Assembly: GCF_902168135.1 (NCBI RefSeq)
Contig: NZ_CABHOL010000048.1
Span: 1 to 64,000 of the forward strand
Source of the DNA: an uncultured Fluviicola sp.
GTDB taxonomy: Bacteria > Bacteroidota > Bacteroidia > Flavobacteriales_D > Crocinitomicaceae
DNA length: 64,000 nucleotides
Reading direction: 5' to 3'
The translations under genes and the position numbers were made by a program. The notes beneath the pieces were generated by a model. It made no database searches. It was not told the origin of the DNA and saw nothing but the letters and a program-made list of their open reading frames with translations. This document shows positions 17,461 through 26,272 of this stretch, piece by piece (positions within the stretch are counted from its first letter, which is position 1; each line of letters begins with the position of its first letter).

Positions 17461-18126
17461 ATGAATCGTTCTATAAATATTTTACTGATTTTTTTCTCTT
17501 TTCCGGCATTTGCATTTATCATTTGTGTAGCGTTTGATATTCATTTTTTCAATATCCCGATAGCGGAACTTCCGTTCAAATTCCATATTTTCATTGGGAT
17601 TGCAACACTTTTGCTGTTGTTGATCATCCGCAGGTCTGCAAGCCGTTGGGTGGGTGTTTCGATGACCCGGAAACCCGAACGCTTTTTGTGGAGCACCCCC
17701 GTTTCGAAAGAACGTAAAAAGCAGGTACGCCTGTTTTTGATACTGGAGGCCTTCATTGCATTGTTTGCAATGATTACAGCCTTAGTACTCACCACGGAAG
17801 CCTGGCCGGTGGCATTGGTTTACGGGATTATGGTGCTGGACCAATTGTTGTTCCTGCTAATTGCACAATCCGGTTTCCGGGTTGGAATTACACATAAAGC
17901 GGTAGTGGTGGCTGATCGCGAAGTACGGTTATTGTTCTTTTCCGGTTTGAGACGTATTGAAACGCATCAACAAACACTTTACTTTGAATACATCGAAGAT
18001 TTGCAGTTATTTTTCCCGGTGAATTGCATTCCGGAAGGAAAATATGAAGAGTTCAGAACTGCGGTAGAAGAGCGGGTAAACCGCGACCGGGTTTTCTTTT
18101 CAGAAGGATTTAAAGCATTGAATTAA
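17461..18126 (+). CDS. Membrane protein of unknown function, four TM helices and a soluble C-terminus
   Basis: A 221-residue protein that I do not recognise. Four hydrophobic segments are visible: about 4-27, 38-58, 84-106 and 110-135. They are followed by a soluble domain of about 75 residues rich in beta strands (VGITHKAVVVADREVRLLFF, then LQLFFPVNCIPEG), which resembles the PH-like domains found after TM pairs in small Bacteroidota membrane proteins. It begins 3 bp after the DUF349 stop and ends 2 bp before the next gene, so it is a middle gene of the operon. Confidence 0.7.
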   Translation: MNRSINILLIFFSFPAFAFIICVAFDIHFFNIPIAELPFKFHIFIGIATLLLLLIIRRSASRWVGVSMTRKPERFLWSTPVSKERKKQVRLFLILEAFIALFAMITALVLTTEAWPVALVYGIMVLDQLLFLLIAQSGFRVGITHKAVVVADREVRLLFFSGLRRIETHQQTLYFEYIEDLQLFFPVNCIPEGKYEEFRTAVEERVNRDRVFFSEGFKALN

Positions 18127-18128
18127 TC

Positions 18129-18500
18129 ATGGGAGCAATCTTGAAAAGGCCCATTTTACTCGGAATTTTGATTGGAGTATTGTTACTGGTACTCTGTATT
18201 TTTGTCCCGATACCGATGTATGACGGTATTTTCCACTACAATCACGAACTGGTTCACATTCAGACAGAAGGAAAAGTAGCCCTAAGCTATTACTTTGGTT
18301 TTGGATTGGAACAGGTGCGGGCAAATGGAATTCTCCCGACACAAATCGCTTTAAAACCAATCGGTTATGCGCTTATTGTGCTAATTCATATTGGTCTGCC
18401 GGCTTTGGTAGCTATTCGTTTCAGAATGAGCAACGCAAAAAATGCTTACTCTGAAGCTTCAGCGAAGGAGCAGAAAATCGAAAACCCGCCCAATGAGTAA
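18129..18500 (+). CDS. Small membrane protein of unknown function
   Basis: A 123-residue protein with two hydrophobic segments, at about 8-27 (LLGILIGVLLLVLCIFV) and 77-98 (ALIVLIHIGLPALVAI), and a charged C-terminal tail. No recognisable domain. It lies between the preceding membrane gene (2-bp gap) and the EamA transporter (8-bp overlap), so it is probably translated coupled to both. Its last codons include the ATG of the transporter. Confidence 0.65.
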   Translation: MGAILKRPILLGILIGVLLLVLCIFVPIPMYDGIFHYNHELVHIQTEGKVALSYYFGFGLEQVRANGILPTQIALKPIGYALIVLIHIGLPALVAIRFRMSNAKNAYSEASAKEQKIENPPNE

Positions 18501-19398
18501 AGACCTGCGAAGCTGGATAACTCTATTCGTTTTAGCACTTATTTGGGGAGCTTCTTTTATCTTGATGAAGCGTGGAATGTACGACGAGGTTGGAGGACAC
18601 ATTTTCTCTGATTCACAAGTCGGTGCATTGCGGATGGCAATTGCAGGATTGGTGATGCTGCCTTTCGGATTGATGAACCTGCGCAAGATCAAAAACTGGA
18701 AACAGGTGGTTTACTTGTTGGTGGTCGGTACCTGCGGAAATTTCTTTCCGGCCTTTTTATTCACCTTTGCAGAAACAAAACTCTCTTCCGGATTGGCGGG
18801 AATGCTGAACAGTTTTACTCCATTCTTTACACTGATCCTGGGCTTTTTGTTCTTCAGGCAAAAGATCCGTTTGAAACAAGTTGCAGGATTGATTATTGCA
18901 TTTATGGGAATCTGCATCCTGGTGGGGATCCTCAATGATGCACCGGTTGAGATTTCCATGCTGCACGTAGGAGCCATTCTTCTGGCAACCCTGATGTATG
19001 CTACCAGTTTGAATACAATCAAATTTAAGCTCAGCGAATTCAAATCCCTTGAAATTGCTTCTCTGTCCTTTACTTTTCTATCCATTCCGGCGTGGATCGT
19101 TACTTTAAGCCTGAAAACTTCTCACGTACTTCAAACCAATGAGCATGCGTTTGAAGCTTTGGGTTATATCAGCATTTTAAGTGTATTTGGAACTTGTTTG
19201 GCGCTCCTGCTGTTCAACCAGATCATTGCCCTGAAATCCCCGATGTTTGCCAGTTCGGTTACTTATATGATCCCGATCGTTGCAGTCATTCTGGGCGTTC
19301 TTTTGAATCATGAAAAATTCTATGTATCGCAGTTTTTGGGAATGATTGTGATAGTTGGCGGGGTTTATTTGGTGAATTCTAAGCAGAAGGAAAAATGA
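18493..19398 (+). CDS. EamA/DMT superfamily transporter
   Basis: I place the start at the ATG at 18493, which overlaps the previous stop (ATGAGTAA) and gives a 301-residue protein beginning MSKDLRSWITLFVLALIWG; a longer frame to 18442 would read through the upstream gene. The product has ten hydrophobic helices arranged as two EamA repeats. The first contains the typical LALIWGASFILMKRGM and ends near LVGILNDAP. The second begins at LHVGAILLATLMYATSLNT and ends in IPIVAVILGVLLNHEKF. DMT-family proteins export or import metabolites such as amino acids or purines; the substrate here is unknown. It is the last gene of the operon and is followed by a large imperfect hairpin. Confidence 0.88.
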   Translation: MSKDLRSWITLFVLALIWGASFILMKRGMYDEVGGHIFSDSQVGALRMAIAGLVMLPFGLMNLRKIKNWKQVVYLLVVGTCGNFFPAFLFTFAETKLSSGLAGMLNSFTPFFTLILGFLFFRQKIRLKQVAGLIIAFMGICILVGILNDAPVEISMLHVGAILLATLMYATSLNTIKFKLSEFKSLEIASLSFTFLSIPAWIVTLSLKTSHVLQTNEHAFEALGYISILSVFGTCLALLLFNQIIALKSPMFASSVTYMIPIVAVILGVLLNHEKFYVSQFLGMIVIVGGVYLVNSKQKEK

Positions 19399-19400
19399 AA

Positions 19401-19473
19401 GGAATTATCAATTATTAATTATCAAGGGGTCTGATTTGTCTTGATAATTGAATCGTTTATAATTGATAATTCC
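19401..19473. repeat. Long imperfect hairpin between convergent genes
   Basis: ggaattatcaattat and aattatcaag on the left pair with cttgataatt and ataattgataattcc on the right, with an 8-nt bulge and a loop of about 13 nt. It shares its attatcaa/ttgataat blocks with 3008-3090 and 54131-54248. Its position between EamA (+) and the TonB receptor (-) suits a bidirectional terminator. Confidence 0.7.
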
Positions 19474-19478
19474 TCTAA

Positions 19479-21842
19479 TCAAAACTCCAAACGATAACTC
19501 AACACAGGCAATAGTGGTGTCTGATACCAATATTTCACTTCCCCGGTTTTGCTGTCGAAGTATTGCCCGCCTACATTTTTACGGTTTATTGTATTTTGGA
19601 TATCAAGCGCAACTGTACTTGTGATGCGTTTGTAGTTGCGTTTCAGGCTCAACCGGATGTCAAGCCGGTAATAATCAGGCATTCTTTTGGAATACGTTTG
19701 CGAAGTCACAAATTTGGTTTCTCCGGCTGCAATAGAAGCACTCAGGTCTATTGGCGTATAACGGAAACCTCCGACATAAATGGACTTTATGTTAAAGCCG
19801 ATGGTCCGGTTTTTTCCTTTTTTGTTGAGCAGCCATTCTTTGCCGATCGTTAGGGAAGTAGCATAATTCGTGTTGAACCGTGTATCATACCAGTTTCCGT
19901 CAGCTGCTTTGTATTTGGATTCATACATGGATGCGGATAGTAAATAATACAGGTTTTTGAAGAGAAAACGCTCGTAGGTCAATTCCACTCCGTAGTTCTT
20001 TCCAAGTCCGGTGTTACTTAGCGATTCAGAAGGAAAACCATCTGTTGAATTCAGGATCGAATAGGTACTTGTCGGGTCCTGGCTGATCGGAGTATGGAAT
20101 AAATGCTGGTAATAGACTTCTGTCTTAATGTGTTCGTGATCATTGATCACAAAGTCGTACCCGAAAACAGCGTGGTGTGCTTTACTCAGCTTTAGGTTTT
20201 TGTTTGGAAGTCTCGTAATTCCGTTTTCGTTTTGCTCCACGAAATAAACACCTATCGGCTGCAGCTGGCTATGAAGGCCGTATCCCAAAGTAAGATGATG
20301 TTTCGGATGAACATCATAACGCAAAGATGCCCGTGGTTCAATGGAATTGCTGTTGTTCAGGAATAGTTGAAAGTAATGCAATCCGACATTTGCCGTCCAT
20401 TTTTCAGTAATGTGGGTATTCCATTGGAAAAATAGCTGCATGGTTTCTGTTCCGCCTTTTTCATTGATCTGTTCTGTTAAAACTGTTGAATCTCCCATGT
20501 CGCTTTGCTTTAAGCTATATCCCAGGTGATTCAGGATAAATCCGGTCCGGATATTGTTTTTCGGATTGATCTTTTGCGTGTAGGTACTTGAAAGTGTCAG
20601 TTTGTTCTGAAGGAATCGCTGTTCGTATTCTCTGATCAATGTGCTGTAATCGTCCTGGAGCTCGTCTTGCTTGTAGCCGTTTTCTGTTCCTGAAAATACC
20701 AGGGCGGTCTTCAAATAGGATTTGTTGCGGAAGAGTTTGGTGTTTGTAATTCCGACTGCTCCGGTGTTGCTGTAGAAGTTTGTGTTTAATCTTAAGAAAT
20801 CATCTTCCTGCCAGCGGAGAGAATCTTTTTCAGCGGTGGTCGTCTGGTAGCTCAATCCGCCAAAGCCGAAGACAGTAAACTTTCCGAGTTTTTTCGTCGG
20901 TAAATAGAAATTGAATGACAAGTCCTGGAAATTGGTGTTTGCATCACCGATCGGAATACCGATTTTCCCAAGGATATTGAGTGTTGAATAGCGGTAATTG
21001 ATCAGGTAGGACCCTTCATAGCCTTTTTTGAACGGACCTTCGGTTGCTACATCCAAGCCAAGGATTCCGAGCTGCACGGTGTACTCCCGTTTTTCGTTAT
21101 TCCCTTTTCGAAGTCGCAGATCAAATACGCCGGAAAGTGCATTCCCGTATTCTGCGGCAAATGCCCCGGTTGAGAAGTCTGAATTACTCATTAATTGTGC
21201 ACTCAAAATAGAAATTCCGCCTCCGGCAGTCCCGACATTCGAAAAATGGTTCGGGTTTGGAATTTCCACGCCTTCCATGCGCCATAGCAAACCGTTCGGC
21301 GAGTTCCCGCGGATGGAAATATGATTGTTCCCGTCGCCGGCTGTTACAACTCCGGCAAAAGAGGTTGCCATTCTTGCAGGGTCGTTTACTGCAGCAGCAA
21401 ATTTCTGGGTTTCTTCCACAGAAAATGTTCTGGTACTAACGGTGGAAAGCTCATTCAACGGACTGTTTTTGTCTGTTTTAGCGGAAATCACCACTTCGTT
21501 TATTGCCCGGATATCTTCTTCCAGGTTGATATTGAGCACGAGCTCCTTTCCGGCATTTACGGTTATGTTTTGCATGATCACCGGTTTATAATCGGTTGCG
21601 GTGATTTCAATGCTTCGGTTTCCGACCGGAACGCGCAGCAGGGTGAATTTACCATCCTCGTCTGTTACGGCATGAATAAGGGAATCTAACCCGGTAACTT
21701 TCACAATCGCTCCGGGGATCGAGGACTGGGAAATATTGTCGACAACTGTGCCGCGAACCGTTTGTGTTTGAGAAAAACAGGTGTTCACAATAAAGCATAG
21801 CAATCCTGATACGAAGAATTTCGTTAATTTTTTTTGGAACAT
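19479..21842 (-). CDS. TonB-dependent outer-membrane receptor
   Basis: The start is placed at the ATG at 21842, giving a clear signal peptide (MFQKKLTKFFVSGLLCFIVN, then TCFSQ); a longer frame to 21890 is translated palindrome. The 787-residue protein has a carboxypeptidase-regulatory domain (about 28-110), then a plug domain with ISIRGNSPNGLLWRMEGVEI and LMSNSDFSTGAFAAEYGNAL, then a 22-strand-type barrel whose last strand ends in LPVLSYRLEF. Such receptors use TonB/ExbBD energy to import large nutrients; the ligand is not evident and no SusD partner lies next to it. The GIN-domain lipoprotein gene is immediately upstream on the same strand, separated by a palindrome. Confidence 0.9.
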   Translation of the reverse strand: MFQKKLTKFFVSGLLCFIVNTCFSQTQTVRGTVVDNISQSSIPGAIVKVTGLDSLIHAVTDEDGKFTLLRVPVGNRSIEITATDYKPVIMQNITVNAGKELVLNINLEEDIRAINEVVISAKTDKNSPLNELSTVSTRTFSVEETQKFAAAVNDPARMATSFAGVVTAGDGNNHISIRGNSPNGLLWRMEGVEIPNPNHFSNVGTAGGGISILSAQLMSNSDFSTGAFAAEYGNALSGVFDLRLRKGNNEKREYTVQLGILGLDVATEGPFKKGYEGSYLINYRYSTLNILGKIGIPIGDANTNFQDLSFNFYLPTKKLGKFTVFGFGGLSYQTTTAEKDSLRWQEDDFLRLNTNFYSNTGAVGITNTKLFRNKSYLKTALVFSGTENGYKQDELQDDYSTLIREYEQRFLQNKLTLSSTYTQKINPKNNIRTGFILNHLGYSLKQSDMGDSTVLTEQINEKGGTETMQLFFQWNTHITEKWTANVGLHYFQLFLNNSNSIEPRASLRYDVHPKHHLTLGYGLHSQLQPIGVYFVEQNENGITRLPNKNLKLSKAHHAVFGYDFVINDHEHIKTEVYYQHLFHTPISQDPTSTYSILNSTDGFPSESLSNTGLGKNYGVELTYERFLFKNLYYLLSASMYESKYKAADGNWYDTRFNTNYATSLTIGKEWLLNKKGKNRTIGFNIKSIYVGGFRYTPIDLSASIAAGETKFVTSQTYSKRMPDYYRLDIRLSLKRNYKRITSTVALDIQNTINRKNVGGQYFDSKTGEVKYWYQTPLLPVLSYRLEF

Positions 21843-21870
21843 GGATTTGTTTTTTTGTTTGTGATTGTTC

Positions 21871-21898
21871 GTAGGTACGCAATTAATCACGTACCTGC
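21871..21898. repeat. GTAGG-type palindrome, degenerate copy
   Basis: gtaggtacgcaatt faces aatcacgtacctgc with three non-pairing positions. It lies between the GIN lipoprotein and TonB receptor genes, both on the minus strand. Confidence 0.7.
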
Positions 21899-21915
21899 AG
21901 GTTTTTGGATATTGA

Positions 21916-22641
21916 TTAAATGTGAATGAGAGATCCAGATCCGCTAATCGTGGTATTTACCTCCGGATTCCCTTTGTAACGGATATCACCGCTTCCGGAA
22001 ATGGTGGCGCGCAACTGGTCAATAGCCCAAACAGAAATATTTCCGGAACCACTGATCTTAGCATCCGAATGATTTGCGGCAAGGCCTGTCATTTCAATGT
22101 TTCCGGAACCGCTGATGGTCGTTTTTTGATTGGTAACCGTTCCGCCTGAAGCCGTGATATTTCCGGATCCGCTGATCTTTGCTTCCAATTCAGCAGAATT
22201 GACTGCAGCCAGGGAAATGTTTCCCGAACCGCTTATTTTGAGTTCCAGGGTGGATGTTGAAATGGCATACGCCGATTCGATGTTTCCGCTTCCACTGATA
22301 TCCAGGGAGTAAAGATCCGGTGAGTGAACAATGACCTTAATGCCGTTGTGTTTGCGAATCCATTTCTTAGAGTCGATTTCCAATTCACCGGAGCTGATTT
22401 CAGTTGTAATGACATTCAATACATTTTGCTGTGCCGAAATCTCTACGTAATAAATTGAATCCTGCGTATAGTAAACATCTGCGTCAATATCCAGCGAAAT
22501 TTTATTGAAACCGCTCAAATCACGTGTTTCGGTAACTGTTGCCCCTTTTCCCTTGATGGAATTGAACAAATGTTTCTTACAAGATGTCAATGATATGGCA
22601 AACACCAAAATTCCCGGAATCATCCATTTTAAACTTTTCAT
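21916..22641 (-). CDS. GIN-domain (DUF2807) lipoprotein
   Basis: The start is taken at 22641 because it opens a lipoprotein signal peptide (MKSLKWMIPGILVFAISLTS followed by the acylated Cys); a longer frame from 22728 has no signal features. The 241-residue protein is a putative auto-transporter adhesin head (GIN) domain, DUF2807. The first 100 residues form a beta domain (DLSGFNKISLDIDADVYYT). After this, seven evenly spaced turns of the form ISGSGN[IS/IE/IT] or ISGSG[D/S] build a right-handed beta-helix-like stack to the C-terminus. It is probably surface- or periplasm-exposed and membrane-anchored. It lies 73 bp upstream of a TonB-dependent receptor on the same strand. Confidence 0.88.
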   Translation of the reverse strand: MKSLKWMIPGILVFAISLTSCKKHLFNSIKGKGATVTETRDLSGFNKISLDIDADVYYTQDSIYYVEISAQQNVLNVITTEISSGELEIDSKKWIRKHNGIKVIVHSPDLYSLDISGSGNIESAYAISTSTLELKISGSGNISLAAVNSAELEAKISGSGNITASGGTVTNQKTTISGSGNIEMTGLAANHSDAKISGSGNISVWAIDQLRATISGSGDIRYKGNPEVNTTISGSGSLIHI

Positions 22642-22728
22642 AAAGACTTTTATTTTGTTAGTTATCTCTATGACAATCCAGGTTGAGTTTACCCCTATGT
22701 CGGATGAAGATTTTTTTCGATTTATCAT

Positions 22729-22801
22729 GTCCTCCCCCTAGTGCCCCCTCTGACGGAGTCTGACACTCGTCTGAGTCGTCAAGACCTCCCAAAGGGAGAG
22801 A
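22729..22801. repeat. Divergent member of the CCTCCCCC...GGGGGA element family, in the 350-bp fumC upstream gap
   Basis: gtcctccccctag at the left and cctcccaaagggaga at the right resemble the ends of the elements at 26011 and 51990, but the interior is different (a partly self-complementary tgacggagtctgaca / ctgagtcgtca stretch). The rest of the 22642-22991 gap shows no ORF and no clear TAnnTTTG box for fumC. Confidence 0.5.
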
Positions 22802-22991
22802 CCTCGGACACCATGAACTTATCGATCCGTGTAAGGTAATTTTTTCCTAAAATATCACTCAAAAAAGCGATTATTCCGTAACTTCAAGTCGGTTAATTTT
22901 ACATTCCGTCAACAGGGATTTATCCTCCCGCTGATCACGCAGAATAAAAAACTGGGAAACAAAATAACGGTTCATACAAATTCAAAACACC

Positions 22992-24380
22992 ATGGAATAC
23001 CGCATCGAAAAAGACACAATGGGCGAAGTAAAAGTCCCTGCCCAAGCATACTGGGGCGCTCAAACGGAACGCAGCATCGAAAACTTCAAAATCGCTCAGG
23101 ACATCAACAAAATGCCCAAAGAGATCATTCGCGCATTTGCCTACCTGAAAAAGGCAGCCGCACTCACAAATTTAGACGCCGGAGTACTTTCCAAAGAGAA
23201 ATCCGATCTCATCGGACAGGTAGCAGATGAAATCCTGGCAGGAAAACTCGACGATCAATTCCCCTTGGTCATTTGGCAAACAGGCAGCGGGACACAAAGC
23301 AACATGAATGTCAACGAAGTCATTGCTTACCGCGCCCATGTCATCAACGGCGGGGCTTTAACCGACAAAGAAAAAGTACTGCACCCGAATGACGATGTGA
23401 ACAAATCGCAGTCTTCGAACGACACCTTCCCTACCGCGATGCACATTGCCGCTTACCAGATTCTCGTCGAAACAACCATCCCGGGAATCGAGAAACTACG
23501 CGATACCTTAGCTCAGAAAAGCAAGGACTACATGCAGGTAGTGAAGATCGGGCGCACGCACTTTATGGATGCAACACCCTTAACACTCGGACAAGAGATC
23601 AGCGGATACGTGAGCCAGCTCAACCACGGTTTGAAAGCTATTAAAAATACACTGGCACATTTGAGCGAACTGGCTTTGGGCGGAACGGCTGTCGGAACAG
23701 GAATCAACACCCCTCCGGGATATTCTGAGAACGTAGCGAAACACATTGCCGACTTAACCGGACTTCCGTTCATTACCGCAGAAAATAAATTTGAAGCACT
23801 GGCAGCACATGACGCCATTGTAGAAGCTCACGGAGCATTGAAAACCGTTGCTGTGAGTTTGATGAAAATTGCCAATGATATCCGCATGCTTTCATCAGGA
23901 CCCCGAAGCGGCATCGGAGAAATCCACATTCCGGATAACGAACCGGGATCCTCCATCATGCCCGGAAAAGTAAACCCTACCCAGTGCGAAGCTTTAACCA
24001 TGATTGCAGCACAGGTGATGGGGAACGATGTAGCTATCAACATTGGCGGGGCAAACGGACATTTCGAATTGAATGTCTTCAAACCCGTGATGATCGCCAA
24101 CTTCCTGCATTCCGCGAGACTGATCGGTGACGGGTGTGTTTCTTTCAACGACAAATGCGCCGTTGGAATCGAACCGATCACGGCAAACATCAAAAAACAC
24201 GTCGATAACAGCCTGATGCTGGTAACCGCTCTAAACACGAAAATCGGTTATTACAAAGCGGCAGAAATTGCTCAGAAAGCACATACCGAAGGAACAACCC
24301 TGAAAGAAATGGCCGTGAAACTCGGGTATTTGACCGCGGAAGAGTTTGATCAATGGGTGGTGCCGGAGAACATGGTTTAG
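22992..24380 (+). CDS. fumC: Class II fumarate hydratase
   Basis: A 462-residue enzyme that hydrates fumarate to L-malate in the TCA cycle, in the cytoplasm. It belongs to the iron-independent class II (fumarase/aspartase) family. Visible marks are [18 protein letters not shown] at the N-terminus, [16 protein letters not shown] (about 100), [17 protein letters not shown] (about 137), the [16 protein letters not shown] region with the catalytic His (about 185) and the signature [13 protein letters not shown] at about 319-331. Length is normal for FumC. The frame is open without breaks and ends VVPENMV. A second, unrelated fumarase of class I lies at 52440, so the organism probably has both oxygen-stable and Fe-S enzymes. 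Confidence 0.96.
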   Translation: MEYRIEKDTMGEVKVPAQAYWGAQTERSIENFKIAQDINKMPKEIIRAFAYLKKAAALTNLDAGVLSKEKSDLIGQVADEILAGKLDDQFPLVIWQTGSGTQSNMNVNEVIAYRAHVINGGALTDKEKVLHPNDDVNKSQSSNDTFPTAMHIAAYQILVETTIPGIEKLRDTLAQKSKDYMQVVKIGRTHFMDATPLTLGQEISGYVSQLNHGLKAIKNTLAHLSELALGGTAVGTGINTPPGYSENVAKHIADLTGLPFITAENKFEALAAHDAIVEAHGALKTVAVSLMKIANDIRMLSSGPRSGIGEIHIPDNEPGSSIMPGKVNPTQCEALTMIAAQVMGNDVAINIGGANGHFELNVFKPVMIANFLHSARLIGDGCVSFNDKCAVGIEPITANIKKHVDNSLMLVTALNTKIGYYKAAEIAQKAHTEGTTLKEMAVKLGYLTAEEFDQWVVPENMV

Positions 24381-24424
24381 AAAATTACGAATTCCCAATT
24401 CCCAATTACGAATTTTACAGATTT

Positions 24425-24452
24425 GTAGGTACGCGATGGCTCGCGTGCCTGC
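24425..24452. repeat. GTAGG-type palindrome, degenerate copy
   Basis: gtaggtacgcgatg faces gctcgcgtgcctgc, with a replaced centre (atggct instead of attaat). It lies between the convergent stops of fumC and the 98-residue hypothetical. Just upstream, two direct copies of aattacgaatt flank a short cccaattcccaa run. Confidence 0.65.
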
Positions 24453-24471
24453 GGATCTGAAACCCGGCCGA

Positions 24472-24768
24472 TTAATCACCATAAGCAATCAAATCACTTT
24501 TCGTTTCAAGAGCGGTATTAATGAGACGAAGTAATTTAATTACATCTGTATCGAAATGCATTTGTTTCCGATCAATTCGTTCGCGTATCTGATTCAAGAT
24601 CAATTTACTCCAACGGAAATCAGAATAGTAATCGAAGCGATCATCAATAATTCCTTTCTTTTGAAGATTTGCAAATGTTTTGTTATCAAGATCACCAGCA
24701 AAATCGAGTCCTAATGGTTCGTTAATCGGTTTTGAAATTTCTTCAGCTATAAAGTAGAAATCCAACAT
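24472..24768 (-). CDS. Hypothetical protein, 98 residues
   Basis: I do not assign a family. The protein is acidic and mostly helical, with the phrase LDFAGDLDNKTFANLQKKG, then DRFDYYSDFRWSK, and a helical C-terminal half. It has no signal peptide or membrane helix, so it is cytoplasmic. The stop of the upstream gene is 4 bp away, so the two are likely co-transcribed. Base composition is AT-richer than fumC beside it. Confidence 0.65.
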   Translation of the reverse strand: MLDFYFIAEEISKPINEPLGLDFAGDLDNKTFANLQKKGIIDDRFDYYSDFRWSKLILNQIRERIDRKQMHFDTDVIKLLRLINTALETKSDLIAYGD

Positions 24769-24772
24769 CGTT

Positions 24773-25387
24773 TTATTTTTTCAGAATTTTGAAAGAATCG
24801 AAGAAAACTAAAGCGGATTTATTCGGAAACTTTGGATCACGTGTCATTATTGTTAGTCGATAAAGAATACCATCAGTGTAATACCATTTATGGTATATCA
24901 GTATATCATCAATAGAAGGTATACGCATTCTTGAAATAAAATATCTTCCAGGTATACCATACAGGTCAATCTCCTCTTCTGATTCAATTACTACTTCTGA
25001 AGCAGAGTCAAATTCTTTTAATCTGGAAATCAATTCAGTCATAACATAGTCTCTTTGATCATCAAACATCTGTTTAACAGAACCAAAATCAATAGAATCC
25101 AAATGATTATAATCTATTTGATAAGCAAGATTTTCATCATTTATATTTTGCACCTGAGCTATGTAGTGATAAAGGTTAATGCCATCCTGCACAGTTGTGG
25201 TAGGTATAACATAGCTTTTCTTTACAGGAAAAGTCAATTCAAAATGAAATTCAGGAACAGATAACAAATAATGATCTTTGACCGATCTTCCCTTGTCTAA
25301 AACCTGGGATTCTACTTGAAATGGAATCCAAGAACTAAATCCAATTAAAAACAAACTGAAGATTCCGGTGATCTGAACAATTCTCAT
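24773..25387 (-). CDS. Secreted hypothetical protein, PsbP/DUF1795-like fold possible
   Basis: A 204-residue protein with an N-terminal hydrophobic signal (IVQITGIFSLFLIGFSSWIP). The rest alternates beta strands and helices and ends in YYTDGILYRLTIMTRD and ALVFFDSFKIL. A strand pair followed by a helix with an F-F-D-S-F motif recalls the PsbP/DUF1795 superfamily, but this is by eye only. It probably functions outside the cytoplasm. It heads a two-gene minus-strand unit and is divergent from the membrane protein at 25452 across 64 bp. Confidence 0.6.
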   Translation of the reverse strand: MRIVQITGIFSLFLIGFSSWIPFQVESQVLDKGRSVKDHYLLSVPEFHFELTFPVKKSYVIPTTTVQDGINLYHYIAQVQNINDENLAYQIDYNHLDSIDFGSVKQMFDDQRDYVMTELISRLKEFDSASEVVIESEEEIDLYGIPGRYFISRMRIPSIDDILIYHKWYYTDGILYRLTIMTRDPKFPNKSALVFFDSFKILKK

Positions 25388-25416
25388 AATTACATTTTGA
25401 ACGATAAAAGTACAAA

Positions 25417-25444
25417 TTGATTTTGCAACAGATCATTATCTTTG
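25417..25444 (+). promoter_or_regulatory. Bacteroidota-type promoter abutting a start codon
   Basis: TTG at 25417-25419, a 17-bp spacer and TATCTTTG at 25437-25444 fit the consensus. The ATG at 25452 is only 7 nt after the -7 box, so the transcript would have almost no leader. Confidence 0.5.
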
Positions 25445-25451
25445 GAATTAT

Positions 25452-26006
25452 ATGGAACAACCGGTCAAAATACTAAAACCGCTTAACAGAATACCTTTCA
25501 CGCTGGCAATTTTCATGCGGCTGCTGGTTTTGATTCCCATTTTCGGGATTTCTATCCTGATGATGGTTACCGGTTTCATCGGTGCGTTTAAGGGAGAACT
25601 AATGGAACTCCCCACACTGCTCGTTGGAATCGCATTCTTTGTGATTACTTCGTTTTTCCTGCTGAATATACTCGTTCTGAAAAAGCGTCGGCTTTCACAA
25701 CTCCAATACCTTTTTTACCCCGACCGTTTGGTCATTTACAATGAACAGAAAGACCAAATCCTCCACGAAGTATTTTACGATCAGTTTCCCGATTTTACTT
25801 TTCACGAAAACCTGACGAATTTTGGCCACATCGTGATCGGAAAGAATGAGCCGGTAATGGCACGCGGAGGAATATTCGGTCAAAACTACGGCATCAACAT
25901 GAAAGACCCGGACATTATGCTGGAAAATCTGCCCGAAGTAAAGAAAGAATACCTTTTCCTGAAGGAATTGGTCGAAGCGCAGCAAAAAAACTCAGCAAAA
26001 GAATAA
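25452..26006 (+). CDS. Membrane protein with two TM helices and a PH-like soluble domain
   Basis: A 184-residue protein of no recognised family. Two hydrophobic helices (about 20-46 and 56-78) are followed by a soluble domain (YLFYPDRLVIYNEQKD and on), whose strand-turn-strand opening resembles bacterial PH-like domains. The C-terminal 40 residues are charged and helical. The gene is alone between a divergent neighbour and a 95-bp repeat element that begins 5 bp after its stop. Confidence 0.6.
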   Translation: MEQPVKILKPLNRIPFTLAIFMRLLVLIPIFGISILMMVTGFIGAFKGELMELPTLLVGIAFFVITSFFLLNILVLKKRRLSQLQYLFYPDRLVIYNEQKDQILHEVFYDQFPDFTFHENLTNFGHIVIGKNEPVMARGGIFGQNYGINMKDPDIMLENLPEVKKEYLFLKELVEAQQKNSAKE

Positions 26007-26010
26007 ATAC

Positions 26011-26104
26011 GTCCTCCCCCTTTACCTTGCAGTTTCCGCACTACCGCTTGTCACTGCTTTGTCTTCAAGCACAAAGTGCTTTCTCCCGCCTCCGAAGGGG
26101 GAAA
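26011..26104. repeat. CCTCCCCC...GGGGGA element, copy E1
   Basis: About 95 bp, opening gtcctccccctttacc and closing cctccgaagggggaaag. A second copy with over 80 percent identity by eye is at 51990-52083, where it sits inside a larger repeat. The interior (26033-26067) carries the dispersed core tttcgcactaacgtttgtca-like sequence. A further inverted left end, caaagggggaggaa, is at about 26176. The 26007-26272 gap holds no gene. Confidence 0.75.
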
Positions 26105-26272
26105 GCGATCCGACTCCTAGGTTGGAAACTATAGCTAGTTAGTTTAATTGTTTTTCAGAACTTCGATCTTTAACTCAAAGGGGGAGGAAATGAGGAGGAA
26201 GTGGGGAGGAAAAGAGAATCACCTTCAATTACACACATCTGTAACACTTCGCAAAATCCTGCATTTGAACTA